Below are positions 34,980-43,792 of a DNA stretch of 64,000 bases, in pieces (the stretch's first letter is position 1; each line of letters begins with the position of its first letter). Both the position numbers and the translations under genes were made by a program. Under the pieces are notes generated by a model that made no database searches, was not told where the DNA came from, and worked only from the letters and a program-made list of their open reading frames with translations. The stretch lies in the NCBI GenBank assembly GCA_045538935.1, contig JAZQEI010000003.1:62001-126000 (forward strand), written 5' to 3'. Source of the DNA: RGIG3013 sp045538935. Lineage in GTDB: Bacteria; Bacillota; Clostridia; Oscillospirales; Acutalibacteraceae.

Positions 34980-35474
34980 ATGGCAGATACCGTTACAAAC
35001 TTTTTAAAAGAATTTTTAAGCGATGAGCTTGTAGTTTTTGTTGTATCGCTACTCCCCATTTTAGAACTCCGCGGCGGTTTAGTTGCGGCAGCAATTTTAG
35101 GAGTTGAGTGGTACAAGGCATTACCTATTTGTGTTTTAGGCAATATGCTTCCTATTCCTGTAGTTTTGCTTTTTATAAGACAAATTTTAAACTGGATGAA
35201 AAAAATACCAATATTTAAAAAATTGGTTGCAAAAATAGAAAGCAAGGCACAAAAGAACACCGAAAAGGTGTTAAAGTATAAAAAGTGGGGCCTATTTTTA
35301 TTTGTTGCAATTCCGCTTCCCGGAACGGGCGCTTGGACAGGAGCTTTGGTTGCAAACTTTTTAGATATGCGCTTTAAATCGGCATTCCCACTAATTTTTG
35401 CAGGTGTACTTACCGCCGGACTTATTATGCTTATTATATCTTACGGACCGGGGCTTATTGCCAATATGTTTTAA
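34980..35474 (+). CDS. Small multidrug export family membrane protein (PF06695-like)
   Basis: The 164-residue protein has about four membrane helices and the family segments LPILELRGGLVAAAILGVEW near 28-47 and LFVAIPLPGTGAWTGALVAN near 105-124. The second half continues with GVLTAGLIMLIISYG. The family is named for small multidrug export, though evidence for transport is thin; the RGG and PLPGTGAW segments recall the DedA fold. It follows the tail-anchored protein by 12 bases with AAGGTGA upstream. Confidence 0.82.
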   Translation: MADTVTNFLKEFLSDELVVFVVSLLPILELRGGLVAAAILGVEWYKALPICVLGNMLPIPVVLLFIRQILNWMKKIPIFKKLVAKIESKAQKNTEKVLKYKKWGLFLFVAIPLPGTGAWTGALVANFLDMRFKSAFPLIFAGVLTAGLIMLIISYGPGLIANMF

Positions 35475-35480
35475 AACAAA

Positions 35481-35516
35481 AAACGGCTTGAAATGAACAT
35501 TCATTTCAAGCCGTTT
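35481..35516. terminator. Bidirectional terminator with 16-base perfect stem
   Basis: AAACGGCTTGAAATGA pairs exactly with TCATTTCAAGCCGTTT around a 4-base loop, then TTTT. The stop codon of the minus-strand gene lies inside the stem. Confidence 0.92.
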
Positions 35517-36165
35517 TTTTATGTCTTTTTATATCTAATACAATAATTGTTGCACACACAATTATTAATGCCGAAAATATAAATATTGCACAGTTTCTAA
35601 AAAACTCTTCTGGTAACACCAAAATTATTGGGTCGGTGTAAATATTAAAGCTCCAATTTGTTTTTCCGGCAAAGAATATTTTATGAAAAATTTTAAATGC
35701 CGCATTAAAGTTTATTGATACCAACATTGCTATAGTAGCAAAAAACACTAAAATAAATACGGCTGCGAAAAACAAAGGCGAATATCCAAACGGTTTATAT
35801 AGGCTCATGTTTTTGCGTTTTAATGCTATAAAAAGCAAAACAAGAAAAATCGCCGTTATTAAAAACACTAAAATATCTAATATAAAAAGTTTTCTAACAT
35901 CTAAAAAATGCGCGGCGCCATCGGGTGTGAATTCGAATTCGCCCAAAGAAAACTCGTTTGTTAATCCCATACAGTAATTTAACATTTTATTATATGCATC
36001 TACTATTTGCGCATAAGCTTTTCCGCTTATTTGTTCTAAAGAAAGCGGTTTTATGTGCGCATAGTAAAAAGGACGAATAAGTATTGGCAATGCAATACTG
36101 CCGCTTATAATACACAGTGCCGACGCAACTGCCGTAATAAAAGAAAGTGTTTTTTTGCTATTCAT
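35506..36165 (-). CDS. TIGR01906-type integral membrane protein (DUF1461)
   Basis: The 219-residue protein has four to five membrane helices. An extracytoplasmic region between the first two contains EQISGKAYAQIVDAYNKMLN and AAHFLDVRKLF, both typical of TIGR01906 proteins. Function is unknown. It follows a glycosyltransferase gene by one base and ends inside a terminator stem. Its place at the end of a surface-sugar cluster may be incidental. Confidence 0.78.
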   Translation of the reverse strand: MNSKKTLSFITAVASALCIISGSIALPILIRPFYYAHIKPLSLEQISGKAYAQIVDAYNKMLNYCMGLTNEFSLGEFEFTPDGAAHFLDVRKLFILDILVFLITAIFLVLLFIALKRKNMSLYKPFGYSPLFFAAVFILVFFATIAMLVSINFNAAFKIFHKIFFAGKTNWSFNIYTDPIILVLPEEFFRNCAIFIFSALIIVCATIIVLDIKRHKKTA

Positions 36166-36166
36166 T

Positions 36167-37141
36167 TTATTTCTTCACTTTAAAGTTTATTTTATAAGCA
36201 TATAAAAAGTCGCCCACAAAAATACGTATTGCGCCCTTAAACGATTTATAATAACGCTTATACGAGCCTAAATATTTAATAAGCGAAAACCAAATTAAAA
36301 TGTTTTTGCTTTCTAAAAATTTTAGTCGCTTTTTTTCACAGGCTATTTGTTTTTTAAAGGCTTTTTCTTCATAATCGGTTAGCCTATTTAAACTTAGTAA
36401 ATATTCGTGTGCGGTTATTGATTCTATAAGACCGCTTTTTCTTACGTCGGTATTACCTATTAAGGTTTTGCGGTCTAAAACAGACAGTGATGTGTTGTTG
36501 TGGTGATATCTATACTTGCAAAGCTTGGTGTTCAAAATACAGCTTTTTGAAAATATTGCGGCAAGCATATTTATATACCAGTCGTGCGAAAGCATACTCT
36601 TTAAATCTATGGGCTTTAAATATTGCTTTATATTACTTCTAAAGCACATAGAAAAACCTCTTATATACGAGCAACCTATAAGTGAATCTACACTCACCTG
36701 CTCTATAGAGCCATCAAACTTACTGCCTAAATAGGTGATTTTTGAGTTCTCAATTTCTTTTCCAAACTCATCTATAACCGAGTAGCGCGATGCCAAAGAA
36801 TAAATGTCGGGGTTTTCATTCATTACCTTTAGCATGGTACTTACCTTTTCTTGTTCCCAAACATCGTCTTGGTCGCTTAAGAAAATAATATCACCTTTTG
36901 CCATTTTAATTCCGTTATAAAAATTAAGGCAGTAGCCCATATTTTCTTTGTTTTCTACAAGATACCAATTACTGAGTTTATTGTTGGTTATAAATGAACG
37001 AATAATATCGGGTGTGGCATCTTTTGAACAGTCATCGCAAATAATAACCTCATCAGGACGAACGCTCTGATTTAGTATAGACTCTAACTGCTCAGTTATA
37101 AATTTTTCACCGTTATAGCTAGATAGCACAACCGATATCAC
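36167..37141 (-). CDS. Family 2 glycosyltransferase (rhamnosyltransferase-like)
   Basis: About 324 residues with a GT-A fold: ISVVLSSYNGEKFITEQLES, ICDDCSKDATPDIIRSF, and the DxD-type metal site FLSDQDDVWEQEKV near 85. The C-terminal 120 residues are helical and basic, suggesting membrane contact. Relatives add rhamnose or similar sugars to surface polysaccharide. GTG 37141 has AAGGTG eight bases upstream; GTG 37150 is in frame but lies within that site. It partners the next glycosyltransferase and rfbA upstream. Confidence 0.85.
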   Translation of the reverse strand: MISVVLSSYNGEKFITEQLESILNQSVRPDEVIICDDCSKDATPDIIRSFITNNKLSNWYLVENKENMGYCLNFYNGIKMAKGDIIFLSDQDDVWEQEKVSTMLKVMNENPDIYSLASRYSVIDEFGKEIENSKITYLGSKFDGSIEQVSVDSLIGCSYIRGFSMCFRSNIKQYLKPIDLKSMLSHDWYINMLAAIFSKSCILNTKLCKYRYHHNNTSLSVLDRKTLIGNTDVRKSGLIESITAHEYLLSLNRLTDYEEKAFKKQIACEKKRLKFLESKNILIWFSLIKYLGSYKRYYKSFKGAIRIFVGDFLYAYKINFKVKK

Positions 37142-37146
37142 ATTTT

Positions 37147-38127
37147 TCACCTTACTTTAAAAAGTATTTTGCTAAACCAATAAATAATATTCACACTTTT
37201 TGTTTTGGCAATAGAAACTACCGCATTCTCCATAATGCTTATTCCCTTTGCCTCGTTTATTATTTTTAAAAATACAGGATCTTTAATTTCGGCCTTTATA
37301 ATAGCTTTTATCTGCGATTTGCTTAAATTACTGCCCTTAAAATTAAAATTTATAAACGAAGAAAAAAGATACTTAATATAAAAGTAATTACAATAAGCAT
37401 ACGCTTGCTTATTGTTAAACATTAAACTTAAATCAATTAAGTCTAATGCACGGCTTTTTAGCGTTACAAGTTTTTCGGGATTAAAACGCCTTGTTATACT
37501 GCCCTGTCTTTGAACATAGTAATAAAGGCAGTCGCTTATAACCTTAATATTGGGGTTGCACTTTAAAAGTCCAATGTTAAACGCGGTATCCTCGTAAAGC
37601 TCGCCCTCTTTAAAAAGAATATTGTTTTCTTTTAAAAATTCAAGCCTTATAAGCTTGTTCCAAGCGGGGTCAAAAATATGCTTTGCTTTAAGTTCAGCAA
37701 AAGCGTCACCTATATTATCTATATTATAGTTACCGCTTTTAGCATAATTTTCCTTTAACTTTGTACCGTAATCTAAAAAATATCCGCAAACTACGATGTC
37801 GGTATTTTCATTAGTCTCGCTAACTAAACACTCTATTGCATTTGGCGGTAAATAGTCATCTGAATCCACAAAATACACATATTCGCCATCGGCCACCGCA
37901 AGACCTGCATTACGAGCACTTGACAAACCGCCATTTTCTTTGTGAATAACCTTTATCCTAATATCTTTAGCATACTCCTCGCATACTAAAGCGCTGCCAT
38001 CGGTTGAGCCATCGTCAACCAAAATAACCGAAATATCCCCAAAGGTTTGATTTAGCACGCTGTCTACACAGCGTGCTAAATATTCTTTGGTATTGTATAC
38101 GGGAATTATTACACTTACCCTTGCCAT
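37147..38127 (-). CDS. Family 2 glycosyltransferase
   Basis: The 326-residue GT-A protein has VSVIIPVYNTKEYLARCVDS, LVDDGSTDGSALVCEEYA, GGLSSARNAGLA and the metal-binding YFVDSDDYLPP near 85. A helical C-terminus without clear membrane helices follows. It would transfer a sugar onto a surface glycan. Its ATG lies 2 bases after the rfbA stop and its stop overlaps the next glycosyltransferase, so the three are coupled. No good ribosome binding site precedes it, which fits coupling. Confidence 0.87.
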   Translation of the reverse strand: MARVSVIIPVYNTKEYLARCVDSVLNQTFGDISVILVDDGSTDGSALVCEEYAKDIRIKVIHKENGGLSSARNAGLAVADGEYVYFVDSDDYLPPNAIECLVSETNENTDIVVCGYFLDYGTKLKENYAKSGNYNIDNIGDAFAELKAKHIFDPAWNKLIRLEFLKENNILFKEGELYEDTAFNIGLLKCNPNIKVISDCLYYYVQRQGSITRRFNPEKLVTLKSRALDLIDLSLMFNNKQAYAYCNYFYIKYLFSSFINFNFKGSNLSKSQIKAIIKAEIKDPVFLKIINEAKGISIMENAVVSIAKTKSVNIIYWFSKILFKVR

Positions 38128-38128
38128 A

Positions 38129-39007
38129 TTAATATTTAAACTTTCCTTCGGCTACATTCTTAAGATGCTCGCCATAAGGAGATTTGCCGTATTTAGCAGC
38201 TGATTCAAGCAATTTTTCCTTGCTTATCCAACCGTTTATATATGCAATTTCTTCAACTGCAGAAATCTTAATGCCCTGGCGGTTTTCTATAACCTTTACA
38301 AATTCACCGGCCTCAGATAATGCGTCCATTGTGCCGGTATCAAGCCAAGCATAGCCACGACCCAAGGTTACAACATTTAAAGAGCCATCCTCTAAATAAA
38401 GCTTGTTTAAATCGGTAATTTCAAGTTCTCCACGCTTAGACGGTTTTACCTTTTTAACCAACTCGCAAACGCGGTTGTCATAAAAATACAAACCTGTTAC
38501 ACAGTAGTTGGATTTTGGGTTTTGCGGTTTTTCTTCTATAGATACCGCCTTGCCGTTTTCGTCAAACTCAACTATACCGAAACGCTCGGGATCGTCTACA
38601 TAATAGCCAAAAACAGTAGCACCGTGCTGGCGCTCTGCGGCCTCTCTTAAATGCTTCTTTAAGCCATTGCCATAGAAAATATTATCACCAAGTACCATTG
38701 CGCAGCAATCGCCGTTTATAAACTCTTCACCTATAATAAAAGCTTGAGCCAGTCCATCGGGAGATGGCTGTACAGCATAAGACAAGTTTATTCCGTAATC
38801 AGATCCGTCGCCAAGCAAACGCTCAAAATTAGGAAGATCTTGCGGTGTAGATATTATAAGAATATCTCTAATGCCTGCAAGCATAAGGGTGGATAACGGA
38901 TAATAAATCATCGGTTTATCATATACCGGTAAAAGTTGCTTAGATGTAACCATTGTTAAGGGATAAAGACGTGTGCCCGAACCGCCTGCTAAAATAATAC
39001 CTTTCAT
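38129..39007 (-). CDS. rfbA: Glucose-1-phosphate thymidylyltransferase
   Basis: The 292-residue protein has ILAGGSGTRLYPLTMVTSKQ, DKPMIYYPLSTLMLAGIRDI, VLGDNIFYG and GELEITDLN, all close to consensus RmlA. It makes dTDP-glucose from glucose 1-phosphate and dTTP, the first step toward dTDP-rhamnose. The rfbB, rfbC and rfbD genes are not in this window, so they must be elsewhere or the product is used otherwise. It leads the two glycosyltransferase genes. Confidence 0.95.
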   Translation of the reverse strand: MKGIILAGGSGTRLYPLTMVTSKQLLPVYDKPMIYYPLSTLMLAGIRDILIISTPQDLPNFERLLGDGSDYGINLSYAVQPSPDGLAQAFIIGEEFINGDCCAMVLGDNIFYGNGLKKHLREAAERQHGATVFGYYVDDPERFGIVEFDENGKAVSIEEKPQNPKSNYCVTGLYFYDNRVCELVKKVKPSKRGELEITDLNKLYLEDGSLNVVTLGRGYAWLDTGTMDALSEAGEFVKVIENRQGIKISAVEEIAYINGWISKEKLLESAAKYGKSPYGEHLKNVAEGKFKY

Positions 39008-39025
39008 TTTAAAACCCTCTCTTAA

Positions 39026-39625
39026 TTAGTTTTCTATAATTTCAATGCCTTCAATTAAAACATCATCTATTGGCATATCGTTAGCGCCAACTTTTACATT
39101 TGCTATTTTATCAACTATATCCATACCGTCATAAACCTGTCCGAAAACGGTATGACGAAAATCTAACCAAGGTGTGCCGCCAAGTTCTTTATAGTCTTCA
39201 ATTATATCTTGTGGAAAGCCACGGTCAACTAATTGCTCCATTTGCTCTAGCATCTGCTCAGGACAAGTGTTGGCCTGTACAATAAAGAACTGACTTCCGT
39301 TTGTGTTTGGACCCGAGTTTGCCATAGATAAAGCACCGCGAAGGTTGTGTAAATCTACACTAAATTCATCTTGGAATGATCCACCCCAAATGCTTTCTCC
39401 ACCCATGCCATTACCTAAAGGGTCACCGCCTTGAATCATAAAATCTTTTATAACACGATGGAACTTTATACCGTTATAATAGCCGTTTTTTGCATGAGTA
39501 ATAAAGTTTTCACAGGTTTTAGGTGCTTGTTCTGGGAAAAGCTTAATTTTTATTGTTCCTTGATTTGTATTTAATATAGCTGTTATATCGCCCGCTTTTA
39601 CGGGTGCTGTTTGTAAGCTTGCCAT
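39026..39625 (-). CDS. Cyclophilin-type peptidyl-prolyl isomerase
   Basis: The 199-residue cytoplasmic protein has cyclophilin segments NGIKFHRVIKDFMIQGGDP (catalytic Arg and Phe), LSMANSGPNTNGSQFFIV, and HTVFGQVYDGMDIVD. It catalyses proline cis-trans isomerisation. An insert with CPEQMLEQMEQLVDRGFP between the core strands, seen in clostridial homologues, lengthens the loop. No signal peptide is present. AAGGAG precedes the ATG, and a promoter lies upstream. Confidence 0.93.
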   Translation of the reverse strand: MASLQTAPVKAGDITAILNTNQGTIKIKLFPEQAPKTCENFITHAKNGYYNGIKFHRVIKDFMIQGGDPLGNGMGGESIWGGSFQDEFSVDLHNLRGALSMANSGPNTNGSQFFIVQANTCPEQMLEQMEQLVDRGFPQDIIEDYKELGGTPWLDFRHTVFGQVYDGMDIVDKIANVKVGANDMPIDDVLIEGIEIIEN

Positions 39626-39652
39626 TTTTATTCTCCTTAAATAAAAATTTAT

Positions 39653-39682
39653 ATATTACATATTAACATTTTTTATCGTCAA
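39653..39682 (-). promoter_or_regulatory. Possible promoter for the cyclophilin gene
   Basis: Minus-strand TTGACG, 18-base spacer, TAATAT, 28 bases before the ATG. It stands back to back with the promoter of the divergent glycosidase-like gene. Confidence 0.55.
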
Positions 39683-39700
39683 TTACAATAGTATTTTTTG

Positions 39701-39729
39701 TTGAAACTTGTTTGTACTTATATTATACT
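39701..39729 (+). promoter_or_regulatory. Promoter for the glycosidase-like gene
   Basis: TTGAAA, 17-base spacer, TATACT, 28 bases before the ATG at 39758. Confidence 0.62.
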
Positions 39730-39757
39730 TAAGTAAATACCTTATTGGAGTGTTTTT

Positions 39758-41521
39758 ATGCTTGAAAGAAAGGGACAAACAAACGTTAACTCCGTACACG
39801 CTATAGGTAATGGCAAAATATTGGTTTACGAGAAAGGTCCGCAAATTTTTCAAATATTATCTTACCCGCTTTCTGCAAACTCGTTTGGTGAGCTTACAGT
39901 AGAAAATATAGACTGCTGTGTATCAAAAAGAATAGACGGTACCGATATTTTCAAGCACAAAATCGGTGATGATACCCTTATGTGCGACCTTGCTGACTCT
40001 GATACCGACTGCTTTGTGCGCCAAATCAAAACCGATGTACCTATAACCTTAAAACTAAATATAGATCACTCATATTTAGCCGAGTTTTCTGATTTGGGTG
40101 TGGAATATAAAAAGCAAAAGGGTAACGTAATGTTCTTTTGCTATAACTCTCCATCTGCCGAACTTAGCCGTAGCTTTGGTACAAGCGGTAATATAACGGT
40201 TAACAAAATAAATGACTACGAATGGGAATTTGTTTGCCAAAAGGGTATATCTTACATTTATCTCTCAAACACACTTAAAAGCATAGAAAATCAAAAGCAA
40301 ATTGATTTTGATGCTTCTTATAAAAGAACCGCTAAATTTTGGCAAGAGTATTTAAAAAGTTTAAAAAACATACCCGAAGCCGTAAGGCCTCTTTGCGAAT
40401 CGGTAGCCGTTATGATAAAGGCTCAGCAGTCCTCAGACGGCGGCGTTTTGGCCGGATATCCCTATCATTTGGCATATATCCGCGACCAATACGGCACCGC
40501 CAGAGGTTTATTAAAACTGGGCCTTACCAACTCGGTAAAAGATATTTTAAAGTATTATCTTGAAGTTTTTAACGAGCATGGCGCATTGCATAACGCCCAA
40601 AGTCTTGGTGTGCACGACGTATTCCATATTCACGAAAACGACGCGGCTGAAATTACCGGTTATGTTGCTCTTATGCCGTTTGAGTTGTTTGAAGCAGACC
40701 GAGATGCTGATTTTTTAAATCAAATGCTTCCTCTTGTGCGTTGGGCAATAGATTCACAAATAACTCTGCTTAAAAATAATATGATGCCATTTAATGGCGA
40801 CGAAACTTACATTGCGGGTCACTTTTTGCCACGCTCGTGTATGTACGACGGCAGTATGGAAGCCACTATGCTTTTAGCCGAAGACATAAAGCGTTACCAA
40901 AAATATACAAATTCGTTTGAGTATAATCATGTTTTAGAGGGTATTGAAAAGACGTTTTGTAGCAATTTTATAAAAGACGGTAATTTAATAACCAACAACC
41001 TAGCCCGTGAAGATTACTCCGCTTACCCTGCTAAGCGTTTTGGCGTGTGTGAGGGGTGTGAGGGTTATTTTGGCTGGATAAACAAAACCAAAACCCATCG
41101 TTATATATGTAAAAATTGTGAGGCAAACGGCAATATTCCGCCAAAGAGAGAAGAAAAAAACTTTTCACTTGCCTCTTCACTTTTAACCTCGGTTTACGTT
41201 GGCTCTAATCTTTTACCAAACGATATTTTATATGCCAAATTAGACGAACTAGTAGAGCAATATCACAAAACGAGCGTACTGCCGTCGGGTTGTGCAAACG
41301 GTGAATGTGTTGGCTATGACTACGGCTTTTTGCTATATGCTGCAACAGTTTTAAAGCACCCGAGCGCCCACGAATTTTATCAGTCTACCCTAAATTCTGC
41401 TGACGAAATAGGCACTTGGGCCGAATATTATAAAAACGGTGTTCCCTACAATACTCGTTGCAGACCGTGGGAAAGCGCAATAAATATAGAAGCCATTTTA
41501 AAATATTTAGAAACCTTTTAA
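39758..41521 (+). CDS. Six-hairpin glycoside hydrolase-like protein with Cys4 insert
   Basis: The 587-residue protein has a beta-rich N-terminal domain (1-190) and an alpha/alpha-barrel C-terminal part, with YPYHLAYIRDQYGTARGLLK near 230 and PFNGDETYIAGHFLPRSCMY near 345. These resemble glucoamylase-like GH15/GH65 folds, where such Asp/Glu residues act as acid and base. A Cys4 motif, CEGCEGYFGWINKTKTHRY then ICKNC, interrupts the barrel near 430-455 and looks like a zinc ribbon. No signal peptide is seen, so it is cytoplasmic. Substrate is unknown. GGAG precedes the ATG. Confidence 0.62.
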   Translation: MLERKGQTNVNSVHAIGNGKILVYEKGPQIFQILSYPLSANSFGELTVENIDCCVSKRIDGTDIFKHKIGDDTLMCDLADSDTDCFVRQIKTDVPITLKLNIDHSYLAEFSDLGVEYKKQKGNVMFFCYNSPSAELSRSFGTSGNITVNKINDYEWEFVCQKGISYIYLSNTLKSIENQKQIDFDASYKRTAKFWQEYLKSLKNIPEAVRPLCESVAVMIKAQQSSDGGVLAGYPYHLAYIRDQYGTARGLLKLGLTNSVKDILKYYLEVFNEHGALHNAQSLGVHDVFHIHENDAAEITGYVALMPFELFEADRDADFLNQMLPLVRWAIDSQITLLKNNMMPFNGDETYIAGHFLPRSCMYDGSMEATMLLAEDIKRYQKYTNSFEYNHVLEGIEKTFCSNFIKDGNLITNNLAREDYSAYPAKRFGVCEGCEGYFGWINKTKTHRYICKNCEANGNIPPKREEKNFSLASSLLTSVYVGSNLLPNDILYAKLDELVEQYHKTSVLPSGCANGECVGYDYGFLLYAATVLKHPSAHEFYQSTLNSADEIGTWAEYYKNGVPYNTRCRPWESAINIEAILKYLETF

Positions 41522-41524
41522 GAT

Positions 41525-41550
41525 AACGCTTTGACAGTTGCCAAAGCGTT
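41525..41550 (+). terminator. Terminator after the glycosidase-like gene
   Basis: A 9-base stem (AACGCTTTG with CAAAGCGTT) is followed by TTCTTTTATT, just before the nrdR promoter. Confidence 0.82.
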
Positions 41551-41583
41551 TTCTTTTATTGCAACACAATATGTATTTTTTTC

Positions 41584-41612
41584 TTGTAATTATTGAGTAT
41601 ATATGGTAGAAT
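41584..41612 (+). promoter_or_regulatory. Promoter for nrdR-gltX-glnS
   Basis: TTGTAA, 17-base spacer, TAGAAT with an extended TGG, 39 bases before the nrdR ATG. Confidence 0.75.
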
Positions 41613-41650
41613 AAACTAAATATTTATATTTTATTTAAGGTGGTATAAAA

Positions 41651-42106
41651 ATGAAGTGTCCTTTTTGTTCTCATGAAGAAAGCAAGGTTATAGACTCCAG
41701 ACCTACCGACGAGGGCGAGCGTATTCGTCGCAGACGTGAATGTTTAGAATGTTCTAAGCGCTTTACTACTTACGAAATGATAGAAAGTCTGCCCATAATT
41801 GTTATAAAGAAAGACAAATCGCGCGAAACCTTCAACCGTGAAAAATTACTTAAAGGTATGCTTACCGCATGCGAAAAACGTGCAGTATCTATTGCTGATT
41901 TAGAACGTGCTATTGATGAAATCGAAGCAGTAATTCAAAACTCACTAGACCGTGAGGTTACATCCGACAAAATCGGTGAGCTTGTTATGGAAAAGCTAAA
42001 AGAACTAGACGAAGTAGCCTATGTTCGCTTTGCATCGGTTTACCGTCAGTTTAAAGATATTAATACATTTATGTCTGAACTTGCAAAACTACTCGAGAAA
42101 AAATAA
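41651..42106 (+). CDS. nrdR: Transcriptional repressor NrdR
   Basis: The 151-residue protein has an N-terminal zinc ribbon (CPFCSHEESKVIDSRPTDEG then CLECSKRFTTYE) and an ATP-cone domain from about residue 46 (IVIKKDKSRETFNREKLLKG). NrdR senses ATP/dATP and represses ribonucleotide reductase genes. No reductase gene is in the window, so its targets lie elsewhere. AAGGTGGT precedes the ATG, and gltX follows after 17 bases. Confidence 0.97.
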   Translation: MKCPFCSHEESKVIDSRPTDEGERIRRRRECLECSKRFTTYEMIESLPIIVIKKDKSRETFNREKLLKGMLTACEKRAVSIADLERAIDEIEAVIQNSLDREVTSDKIGELVMEKLKELDEVAYVRFASVYRQFKDINTFMSELAKLLEKK

Positions 42107-42123
42107 TTTTTGGTGACTAATAA

Positions 42124-43779
42124 ATGGACTCTAATAAACTAATGGCAGATTTATTACTGCCTCATATTACAAAAACCCCTGAATATTATGAAGAGCTTTA
42201 CCCCGAGCGTAATTTAGCAGAGGGTGCGCGTGTTGTTCGTATTGCACCAAGTCCCACAGGCTATTTGCATTTGGGCACATTGTTTATGGCTCTTGTAAAC
42301 CGCATTACTGCCGACTCTACAAACGGTATATTCTTTACCCGTATTGAAGATACCGACAAAAAGAGAGAAATAGAGGGCGGTATAACCGACATTATAAGTG
42401 GCCTTATAAACTTCTCAATAAATATTGACGAGGGCTTTACCTCGCCTGACGGCGCACAGTCGGGTAATTACGGCTCGTACAAGCAGAGTGAACGTGCCGA
42501 AATTTACCAATGCTTTGCAAAGCAATTAATTTTGCAAGGTCTTGCCTACCCCTGCTTTTGCACTCCAGAGCAGTTAGAAGCAACCCGTACAGAGCAAGAG
42601 GCTTTAAAGGTTCGTACAGGCTACCACGGCAAATGGGCAAAGCACCGAAACATTACTGTAGACGAGGCAAAAACTTTGATAGATCAAGGTATGCCTTGGG
42701 TATTGCGTTTAAAATCTCCGGGTAGCGAAGAAAACCGTATTGTATTTGAAGACGGCATTAAGGGTAAAATAGAAATGCCCGAAAATGACGAAGACTTTGT
42801 ACTATTAAAGTCAGACGGTATACCCACCTACCATTTTGCCCACGCAGTTGACGACCACCTTATGCGTACAACCCATGTAATACGTGGCGACGAATGGATA
42901 TCGTCGGTACCAAAGCATATTCAGTTATTTAAACTACTTGGCTTTAAGGTGCCAAAGTTTGCCCACGTTGCTCCTATTATGAAGTTAGATAACGGCGCAA
43001 AGCGCAAAATATCTAAGCGCAAAGACCCCGAAGCCGCTGTTCATTATTTCTTAGAGCAAGGTTATGACAGCAACTGTGTTATTGAGTATTTAATGACCGT
43101 TGCATCGTCTGATTTTGAAGACTGGCGCAGAGCTAACCCCGATGCCGACCGCAAGAGTTTTAAGTTTAACCTTAAAAAGATGAGTGTTTCGGGCGCTTTG
43201 TACGATGAAAACAAGCTTTTAGACGTAAGTAAAAATTTAGTATCTAAAATGCCGAGCGATGTGGTTTTAGAAAAGTTGCTTAATTGGTCAAAACAGTTTG
43301 ATACTGAGTTTTATAAGTTACTAAGCCGCGATACAAATTATGCAAAGGCTGTATTCTCTATAGACCGCGACGTACCAAAGCCGCGTAAAGACATTGCTAA
43401 GTGGAGTGATGCTAAGGCTTACTCTTCTTACTTCTTTGATGAATTATTTGTACCCGACTACACATTGCCAGAAAATATCTTAGCAGATGATGCTAAGGCG
43501 TTCTTAAAGGCATACTGTGAAGTTTACGATGAAAGCGCAACCAAAGAAGAGTGGTTTGAGGCTATAAAACAGCTTTGCCCTGCACTAAACTTTGCAGCAA
43601 ACACTAAAGACTATAAGCAAAATCCCGAAAATTACAAGGGTCATGCAGGTCACCTTAGCACAGTGCTAAGAATTGCTGTAACGGGCAGACAAAACACACC
43701 CGACTTATGTTCTATAATGCAACTACTTGGCAAGTCTAAATGCATAGACAGAATAAATAATTTTATAAACAACATTTAA
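42124..43779 (+). CDS. gltX: Glutamyl-tRNA synthetase
   Basis: The 551-residue class I synthetase has IAPSPTGYLHLGTLFMALVN (HIGH equivalent) and KISKRKDPEA (KMSKS equivalent). GDEWISSVPKHIQLFKLLGF lies between them. It charges tRNA-Glu. It is some 60 residues longer than usual, with an N-terminal extension of about 35 residues and a long helical C-terminus. glnS follows directly, so tRNA-Gln is probably charged directly and this enzyme can be discriminating. I place the start at ATG 42124 behind GGTGA. Confidence 0.94.
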   Translation: MDSNKLMADLLLPHITKTPEYYEELYPERNLAEGARVVRIAPSPTGYLHLGTLFMALVNRITADSTNGIFFTRIEDTDKKREIEGGITDIISGLINFSINIDEGFTSPDGAQSGNYGSYKQSERAEIYQCFAKQLILQGLAYPCFCTPEQLEATRTEQEALKVRTGYHGKWAKHRNITVDEAKTLIDQGMPWVLRLKSPGSEENRIVFEDGIKGKIEMPENDEDFVLLKSDGIPTYHFAHAVDDHLMRTTHVIRGDEWISSVPKHIQLFKLLGFKVPKFAHVAPIMKLDNGAKRKISKRKDPEAAVHYFLEQGYDSNCVIEYLMTVASSDFEDWRRANPDADRKSFKFNLKKMSVSGALYDENKLLDVSKNLVSKMPSDVVLEKLLNWSKQFDTEFYKLLSRDTNYAKAVFSIDRDVPKPRKDIAKWSDAKAYSSYFFDELFVPDYTLPENILADDAKAFLKAYCEVYDESATKEEWFEAIKQLCPALNFAANTKDYKQNPENYKGHAGHLSTVLRIAVTGRQNTPDLCSIMQLLGKSKCIDRINNFINNI

Positions 43780-43792
43780 GAGGTTTTAAATA

